Source: Lacisediminihabitans profunda (lineage in GTDB: Bacteria; Actinomycetota; Actinomycetes; Actinomycetales; Microbacteriaceae). Taken from it: 64,000 nucleotides of DNA. Under the pieces are notes generated by a model, which did no database searches, had not been told where the DNA came from, and was given only the letters and a program-made list of their open reading frames with translations. The translations under genes were made by a program, and so were the position numbers. The DNA is taken from NCBI RefSeq assembly GCF_008040105.1, contig NZ_VRMG01000005.1, forward strand, positions 781,904 through 845,903. The letters are read 5' to 3'. Below are positions 56,211-64,000 of the stretch, piece by piece; the first letter of the stretch is position 1; each line of letters opens with the position of its first letter.

Positions 56211-57115
56211 TGGGCGCGCACAGTTCGGAGGCGTCAACCAAGGCGCAGGCCCTGATCGAGTCCCTGCCGTGGCTTCGGGAGTTCCAGGGCAAGACGATCG
56301 TGGTGAAGTTCGGCGGCAATGCCATGGTCAACGAGGAACTCAAGCGGGCGTTCGCGGAGGACATGGTCTACCTGCGCCAGGTGGGCGTGCATCCCGTCGT
56401 CGTGCACGGAGGAGGGCCCCAGATCTCGGCGGAGCTCGAGCGTCGGGGCATCCCCAGCGAGTTCCGCGGCGGCCTGCGCGTCACCAGCCAGGAGGCGCTC
56501 GAGGTCGTGCGCGAGGTGCTCACCGTGGAGGTCGGGCCCCAGCTGTCCGCCCTCATCAACGAGCACGGTCCCCTCGCCCAGGCCCTGTCAGGCGAGACCG
56601 ACGGGCTCTTCTCCGGCACCCGCCGGGGAACCGTCGTGGACGGCGAAAAGGTGGACCTCGGCCTCGTCGGCGACGTGACCGCGGTCAATCCCGCGACCGT
56701 CACCGCGATCCTGGCCGCCGGCAAGATCCCCGTCGTGTCCTCGATCGCGCCGGACTCCGCGCACCACGGGCAGTCCCTCAACGTGAACGCCGACTCGGCG
56801 GCATCGGCACTGGCCGTCGCGCTCGGGGCAGCGAAGCTCATCATCCTCACCGATGTCGCCGGACTCTATCGCGACTGGCCGAACCGCGATTCTCTCGTCG
56901 CCTCGATCGATGCGGCCGAGCTGGGTGCGCTCATCCCATCGCTGGAATCGGGGATGATCCCCAAGATGACCGCCTGTCTCGATGCCGTGCGGGGCGGGGT
57001 CCCGAAGGCGGCCATCATCGACGGCCGCGTACTGCACGCGATCCTGCTCGAGGCGTTCACCGCCGAGGGCATCGGAACCGAAGTCATCCCGACCGCCGAG
57101 GAGGCAGCACAGTGA
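56210..57115 (+). CDS. argB: Acetylglutamate kinase
   Basis: Phosphorylates N-acetylglutamate, usually the arginine-inhibited step in cyclic pathways. 301 residues. Motifs: [43 protein letters not shown] and [11 protein letters not shown]. The N-terminal helix ([20 protein letters not shown]) is of the kind that links hexamers of arginine-sensitive enzymes. Starts at the argJ stop (TGATG). Confidence 0.96.
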
Positions 57116-58302
57116 CCGACAACGACAACTGGCGCGAACGCTTCGGCGCCGCGATGATGGGGTCCTTCGCGTCCCCGATCGCCATGCTCGTGCGCGGGGA
57201 GGGCGCTCATGTCTGGGACTCCGAGGGCACACGGTACCTCGACTTCCTAGCCGGCATCGCGGTAAACGCGCTCGGCCACGCCCACCCTGTGCTCGTCGAC
57301 GCCGTCAGCACGCAGGTCGCGACCCTCGCCCACGTCTCGAACTACTTCGCCACACCGCCGCAGCTGGAGCTCGCCGAGCGGCTTCGCCGCATCACCGGTG
57401 CCGGTGACCGCGGTCGGGTGTTCTTCGGCAACTCGGGGGCCGAGGCGATCGAGGCCGCGATCAAGCTCGCCAGACTCAATCGGGGCGACGGATCGCGCAC
57501 GCGCATCCTGTCCCTCGTCAATTCGTTCCACGGTCGCACCATGGGCTCACTCTCGCTCACCGGCAAGGCGGCGATGCGGGAGGCCTTCGAGCCCCTGCTG
57601 CCGGGAGTCGAGCACATCGCCACGACGATCGAGGCGCTCGAAGAGGCGATGGACGGCACGGTCGCCGCGCTGTTCGTGGAGCCGATCAAGGGGGAGGCCG
57701 GTGTCATCGATCTCCCGGACGGCTACCTCCAGCGCGCCCGGGAGCTCACCGAGCAGCACGGCGCGCTGCTCATTCTCGACGAGATTCAGACCGGGGTCGG
57801 CCGCACGGGAACCTGGTTCGCGTTTCAGCAGCACGGCATCGTGCCCGACGCGCTCGCCCTCGCGAAGGGCATCGCCGGGGGCGTGCCGATCGGCGCTCTC
57901 GTCACCTTCGGCTGGGCCTCCGACCTCTTCAAGCCCGGTCAGCACGGCAGCACCTTCGGCGGCAACCCGCTCGCGACGGCCGCGGGCAATGCCGTGCTCG
58001 GCGAGATCGAGCGAGCCGGCCTGATCGACAACGCCGCGCACCTCGGCTCTCGGCTCCGACAGATCGTCGCCGAGATCGGGTCGCCGCTCATCGCCGAGAT
58101 CCGCGGTCAGGGCGCCCTCGTCGGCCTCGGGCTGTCGAAGCCCGTCGCGGCGGAGCTGGCGGCCGCGGCCTTCGCCGTCGGACTCATCATCAACGCTCCC
58201 AACGAGTCGAGCATCCGGCTCGCCCCGCCGCTCATCGTCGGCGACGCGGAACTCGACGAATTCCGCGAACTCTTCGCCAAGGCCCTGGAGGCAGTCGCAT
58301 GA
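57112..58302 (+). CDS. argD: Acetylornithine aminotransferase
   Basis: PLP enzyme, 396 residues from GTG 57112 (overlaps the argB stop). Schiff-base Lys252 in [18 protein letters not shown]-phosphate contacts in [32 protein letters not shown] holds the PLP-binding Asp. It could also act on succinyl-DAP in lysine synthesis. Confidence 0.96.
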   Translation: MTDNDNWRERFGAAMMGSFASPIAMLVRGEGAHVWDSEGTRYLDFLAGIAVNALGHAHPVLVDAVSTQVATLAHVSNYFATPPQLELAERLRRITGAGDRGRVFFGNSGAEAIEAAIKLARLNRGDGSRTRILSLVNSFHGRTMGSLSLTGKAAMREAFEPLLPGVEHIATTIEALEEAMDGTVAALFVEPIKGEAGVIDLPDGYLQRARELTEQHGALLILDEIQTGVGRTGTWFAFQQHGIVPDALALAKGIAGGVPIGALVTFGWASDLFKPGQHGSTFGGNPLATAAGNAVLGEIERAGLIDNAAHLGSRLRQIVAEIGSPLIAEIRGQGALVGLGLSKPVAAELAAAAFAVGLIINAPNESSIRLAPPLIVGDAELDEFRELFAKALEAVA

Positions 58303-59219
58303 CCCGACATTTCCTGCGCGACGACGACCTCAGCCAGGCCGAGCAGACCGCCATCCTCGATCTCGCGGTCGAGCTCAAGGGAGACCGTTTCGGCACCCGG
58401 CCGCTCGTCGGGCCGCAGACCGTCGCCGTAATCTTCGACAAGTCGTCCACCCGAACCCGGGTGTCGTTCGCGGTCGGCATCGCGGAGCTCGGCGGCATCC
58501 CGCTGATCATCTCCACGGCGAACAGCCAGCTCGGCGGCAAGGAGACGGCAACCGACACCGCTCGCGTGCTCGAGCGCCAGGTCGCCGCGATCGTCTGGCG
58601 CACCTTCGCGCAGTCCGGGCTCGAGGAGATGGCCCTGGGCACGACCGTTCCCGTGATCAACGGACTCAGCGACGACTTCCACCCCTGCCAGCTGTTGGCC
58701 GACCTGCTCACCATCCGGGAGCACCGAGGCACCCTCGCCGGACTCACCGTCACCTTCCTCGGCGACGGGGCGAGCAACATGGCGCAGTCCTACCTGCTGG
58801 CGGGCGCGACCGCCGGGATGCACGTTCGCGTCGCCTCGCCGGTCGACTACGCCCCCACGGACTCGGTGGTCGCGGCCGCCGACGTGGCGGCGGCGAAGAG
58901 CGGCGGCTCGGTCACCCTGTTCACGGACCCGATCGAAGCGGTGGCCGGTGCGGATGTCGTGGTGACCGACACCTGGGTGTCGATGGGCAAGGAGGAGGAG
59001 AAGGCCGAACGCCTGACCACCCTCGGGTCCTATCGCGTGGACGCGGAGCTCATGGCACTGGCCAGGCCCGACGCCCTGTTCCTGCACTGCCTCCCGGCCG
59101 ATCGCGGCTACGAGGTCACCGCCGAGGTGATCGACGGCCCGCAGAGCGTCGTCTGGGACGAGGCGGAGAACCGCCTGCACGCCCAGAAGGCGCTCATGGT
59201 CTGGCTCCTCCAGCAGTAG
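58299..59219 (+). CDS. argF: Ornithine carbamoyltransferase
   Basis: Makes citrulline. 306 residues. Carbamoyl-phosphate site SSTRTRVSF and ornithine site [11 protein letters not shown] are both present, and [12 protein letters not shown] lies between them. ATGA overlap with argD. In many actinobacteria argR comes next; here there is instead a repeat element and argG, and no regulator gene. Confidence 0.96.
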   Translation: MTRHFLRDDDLSQAEQTAILDLAVELKGDRFGTRPLVGPQTVAVIFDKSSTRTRVSFAVGIAELGGIPLIISTANSQLGGKETATDTARVLERQVAAIVWRTFAQSGLEEMALGTTVPVINGLSDDFHPCQLLADLLTIREHRGTLAGLTVTFLGDGASNMAQSYLLAGATAGMHVRVASPVDYAPTDSVVAAADVAAAKSGGSVTLFTDPIEAVAGADVVVTDTWVSMGKEEEKAERLTTLGSYRVDAELMALARPDALFLHCLPADRGYEVTAEVIDGPQSVVWDEAENRLHAQKALMVWLLQQ

Positions 59220-59247
59220 CCCCACCCTCTACCCCCCTCCTCTACCT

Positions 59248-59336
59248 CCTTCCGAAATCCATGCAATCTTCGCGACGCGCCGGTTCTCTGCAGCAGACAC
59301 GCCGATTCGACCGAGGATTGCATGGATTTCGGAAGG
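59248..59336. repeat. Inverted-repeat element, copy B (89 bp)
   Basis: Perfect 21 bp arms (59248-59268 and 59316-59336) sharing CTTCCGAAATCCATGCAAT with copy A (allowing its slightly shorter perfect arm), around a 47 bp centre. The centres differ except for short words such as GACACGC. Located between argF and argG, 29 bp after the argF stop. Confidence 0.9.
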
Positions 59337-59358
59337 GAGCGACGCCAAATCGGCGCCC

Positions 59359-59364
59359 TAAGCT
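59359..59364 (+). promoter_or_regulatory. Probable -10 element of argG
   Basis: TAAGCT, 29 nt before ATG 59394; unlike its neighbours argG has a normal leader with a ribosome binding site. Confidence 0.45.
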
Positions 59365-59393
59365 TGTCAACGAATAACACAAGGAGCAGTTAC

Positions 59394-62188
<2,795 letters not shown>

Positions 62189-62189
<1 letters not shown>

Positions 62190-62764
62190 TGTTCGACCGT
62201 GAGGCCCTGGCCAGGCCGGCAAACGAGGTCGCCCTCGACCTGCTGGGCGCCACCCTCTCGCGGGATTCGGAAGAGGGACGGGTGACGATCCGGCTCACCG
62301 AGGTCGAGGCCTACCTCGGCGAGATGGACCCGGGATCCCATGCCTTCCGCGGTCTCACCAAGCGCACCACGGTGATGTTCGGCGAGCCCGGACACCTCTA
62401 CACCTACTTCACCTATGGAATGCACGTCTGCGCGAACGTCGTGTGCTCTCCGCCCGGCACCGCGTCGGCCGTGCTCCTGCGGGGCGGAGAGGTGGTCGAG
62501 GGCCTCGAACTCGCCCGCGCGCGACGTACGACCTCCCGATCGGATGCCGACCTCGCACGGGGCCCCGCGCGGCTCGTCGTGGCCCTCGGCGTGACCCTCG
62601 CGGACGGCGGAGCGGATCTCGCCACGTCGCCCTTCGACCTCACCCTGCCGACGGTGCGCGCGGATCACGACGCCGGGCCGCGCACCGGGGTGTCTGGGGA
62701 AGGCGGGTCGGCCGAGTATCCGTGGCGGTTCTGGATTCCGGGGGAGCGAACGGTGTCCCCGTAG
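62189..62764 (+). CDS. 3-methyladenine DNA glycosylase (AAG/MPG family)
   Basis: Base-excision enzyme removing alkylated purines; 191 residues. The active-site segment TEVEAYLGEMDPGSHAFRGL (catalytic Glu) and the nucleotide-intercalating YTYFTYGMHVCANVV are typical. RGPARLVVALGV follows. Start ATG 62189 at the stop of the small membrane protein. Location after argH is usual in Microbacteriaceae. Confidence 0.93.
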
Positions 62765-62886
62765 AAGGCCCACGCGAAGGTTCGCCGGCCATGACCGACG
62801 GGGTCCACGGCGGCTCGGAGTTCACCGCAGTCGAGCGGTTCATCCGGTCCCGTCCCGACCTCCGGTCCGGCGGTCGAGCCGGCGGG

Positions 62887-63462
62887 CTAGACGACGATCA
62901 GCAGGGCGCACGCCCCGGCCCAGGCGAGGCTCACGAGGGTGCCGATGATGAACCGCTCGCGGATCTCCGGGCTGTCCAGCTCGGAGAAGCGTCCGAGCCC
63001 CTTCACCGCGATGAGCACGGCGACGATCTCGAGGTGACCGAGCACGATGGCGGCGATCACGACCAGGCGCTCGACGTAGCCGATGGTCGTTCCGCCGCGC
63101 AACACCTCCGCGTCGCGGCGGGTGCCGTCCCGGCTCTCCTTCAGGATGATTCCGCCGTGGTGACCGTCGGTCACGGTCGCTCCGGTTCCGCGATCGGCGA
63201 AGGCGAGCACCGCGACGGTGATGGGGTTGCCGGCGACGACGCCGAGGAGCGCGAGACCGATGCCTCCGATCACCGCGACCGCGTGGCTGGGCGCGGGGAC
63301 CGAGATGAGGAAGGCGGCGCCGGCAAGGCCGATCGCCACCGGGGCGATCGTCACGAGGGAGAGGCGCGGGCGCCTGAAGCGGATGGACGTGATGGCGACC
63401 GCGAGCGACGCCGCGATCACGAGAAGCGCTGCCGCCCAGAGGATGCTGCCGACGACGATCAT
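62887..63462 (-). CDS. Membrane protein, function unknown
   Basis: 191 residues from ATG 63462, chosen because AAGGGA precedes it by 7 nt and the helix starts at once (VGSILWAAALLVIAASLAVA). About five membrane helices, with a polar loop DRGTGATVTDGHHGGIILKE in the middle (about residues 92-111). No family recognised. It converges on the glycosylase gene with 122 bp between stops. Many relatives carry tyrS in this place; it is not here. Confidence 0.7.
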   Translation of the reverse strand: MIVVGSILWAAALLVIAASLAVAITSIRFRRPRLSLVTIAPVAIGLAGAAFLISVPAPSHAVAVIGGIGLALLGVVAGNPITVAVLAFADRGTGATVTDGHHGGIILKESRDGTRRDAEVLRGGTTIGYVERLVVIAAIVLGHLEIVAVLIAVKGLGRFSELDSPEIRERFIIGTLVSLAWAGACALLIVV

Positions 63463-63856
63463 CGAGTGTCCCTTTCCGGCGACTCGCCGGCGGCCGTGGT
63501 GATCGACCCCGCTCGCGTTCCCGCCTCGACCATTAGACCGCAGAGTCGAGGCGTCGACGGGTCCGGCACGCGCGTTCGGCTCGAGTCGGCGAGCAGACGA
63601 GGTCGGCTGCGCCCGCTCCCGGGGACGCACTCGCCTACTCGATGGCAGGCGGATTCCCGCACGACACGGCGAGAGTTGACGGTTTTGGGGGTGCATATTG
63701 GGTCGACGATGACGCGACACGCCCGGGATTGCGCGTAATTTCCCTGGCAGGCGATTGACCCGTAATGTTTCCTCTTGTCACCCCAAAGGTTCCTCAGGCG
63801 GAAGTGCCAGGCGGCCTCAAGAGGGACCAAATCCAAGTCATATAGCGGTGTTCCTC

Positions 63857-63886
63857 TTGCAGGAAGCCGTCTTCAGATCTTAGGAT
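63857..63886 (+). promoter_or_regulatory. Promoter candidate P1
   Basis: TTGCAG, 18 bp, TAGGAT. TAGGAT fits the TANNNT consensus well. Confidence 0.5.
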
Positions 63887-63949
63887 GAGTAACCCACCCC
63901 GTAAGCAGTCGGAACGGTTTTGCATGCGCTTCTGAGCGTTGCGGCCGAT

Positions 63950-63977
63950 TTGACAAACTGCGTCAGGGTGGTAAGTT
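63950..63977 (+). promoter_or_regulatory. Promoter candidate P2, rRNA-type
   Basis: Perfect -35 TTGACA, 16 bp, -10 TAAGTT, followed by AGACAGGTTGCC. A perfect TTGACA is rare in this window, and this form with the downstream GGTTGCC resembles rrn promoters of Microbacteriaceae. The 16S gene would begin beyond the right edge. Confidence 0.6.
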
Positions 63978-64000
63978 AGACAGGTTGCCTTTCGCGGAAG

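Larger units (their letters stand above)
63463..64000. other. Right-edge non-coding region, probable rRNA operon promoter region
   Basis: 538 bp without a supported gene. The first ~200 bp are GC-rich; from about 63680 the sequence becomes noticeably more AT-rich and holds two strong promoter candidates reading out of the window. TTCCTCTTG occurs twice (near 63773 and 63851). Short reverse and forward frames here lack ribosome binding sites. Confidence 0.6.

Noticed and set aside
62443..63738. 431-codon forward frame over the right-end membrane protein
   Set aside because: Overlaps the glycosylase in another frame and is Gly/Asp/Arg-rich antisense of a gene with clear membrane helices and a ribosome binding site.

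Overview
The window is chromosomal DNA of a high-GC actinobacterium, most likely of the family Microbacteriaceae (Micrococcales). This rests on GC-rich codon use, gene orders typical of that group (dapA-rnj-ftsK-pgsA-cinA-clgR-DUF3046-recA-recX-miaB-miaA-dapF; hisC-hisB-hisH-priA; DUF1844-infC-rpmI-rplT-trmH; pheST-argCJBDFGH) and the very frequent pattern TANNNT, 6-8 nt, ATG/GTG that marks leaderless genes. I see no prophage, transposase, CRISPR array or tRNA gene.

Layout. 1-1.7 kb: end of an acyl-CoA catabolism operon (biotin carrier end of an acyl-CoA carboxylase, MaoC hydratase, CitE-like lyase). 2-6.9 kb: aldo/keto reductase, small membrane protein, TetR regulator, a candidate structured RNA, M16 peptidase, histidine phosphatase, acetyltransferase. 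7-10.7 kb: dapB and a TPR membrane protein, then a reverse-strand redox group (thioredoxin, DUF4395, OsmC, TIGR01777 epimerase). 10.8-15.5 kb: thyX, a repeat-rich island with a shortened AbiEi-like gene, dapA and RNase J. 15.6-28.1 kb: ftsK, pgsA, cinA, clgR, recA-recX, miaBA, dapF, a methyltransferase and hflX. 28.2-31.6 kb: metF-metE behind a roughly 150 nt leader. 31.7-33.9 kb: DUF4184, lexA and a divergent LysM protein sharing an SOS-type box. 34-37.9 kb: his genes and an SseB-like gene. 38-41.4 kb: translation genes infC (ATC start), rpmI, rplT and a SpoU methyltransferase. 41.5-44.7 kb: glutamate-type ABC transporter. 44.7-48.3 kb: pheST. 48.3-53.8 kb: NitT/TauT-type ABC transporter beside a divergent CitA/CitB-type two-component system. 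53.9-62 kb: complete arginine biosynthesis genes argCJBDF and argGH. 62-64 kb: small membrane protein, 3-methyladenine glycosylase, membrane protein, and a region with strong tandem promoters pointing out of the right edge, probably toward an rRNA operon.

Most of the window is core metabolism and housekeeping. The less usual material is between genes: (i) a 27-codon, arginine-rich, apparently leaderless leader peptide just before argC, with overlapping hairpins and no argR in the cluster; (ii) a heavily structured plus-strand RNA ending in an intrinsic terminator at 4.2-4.4 kb; (iii) two copies, 21 kb apart, of an 85-89 bp inverted-repeat element with nearly identical arms and divergent centres; (iv) a direct and inverted repeat island at 11.6-12.2 kb; (v) simple tandem repeats, one directly ahead of the ribosome binding site of an ABC binding-protein gene; (vi) a possible Cys/Met-containing leader ORF coupled to metF; (vii) a shared SOS-type box between lexA and a LysM gene.
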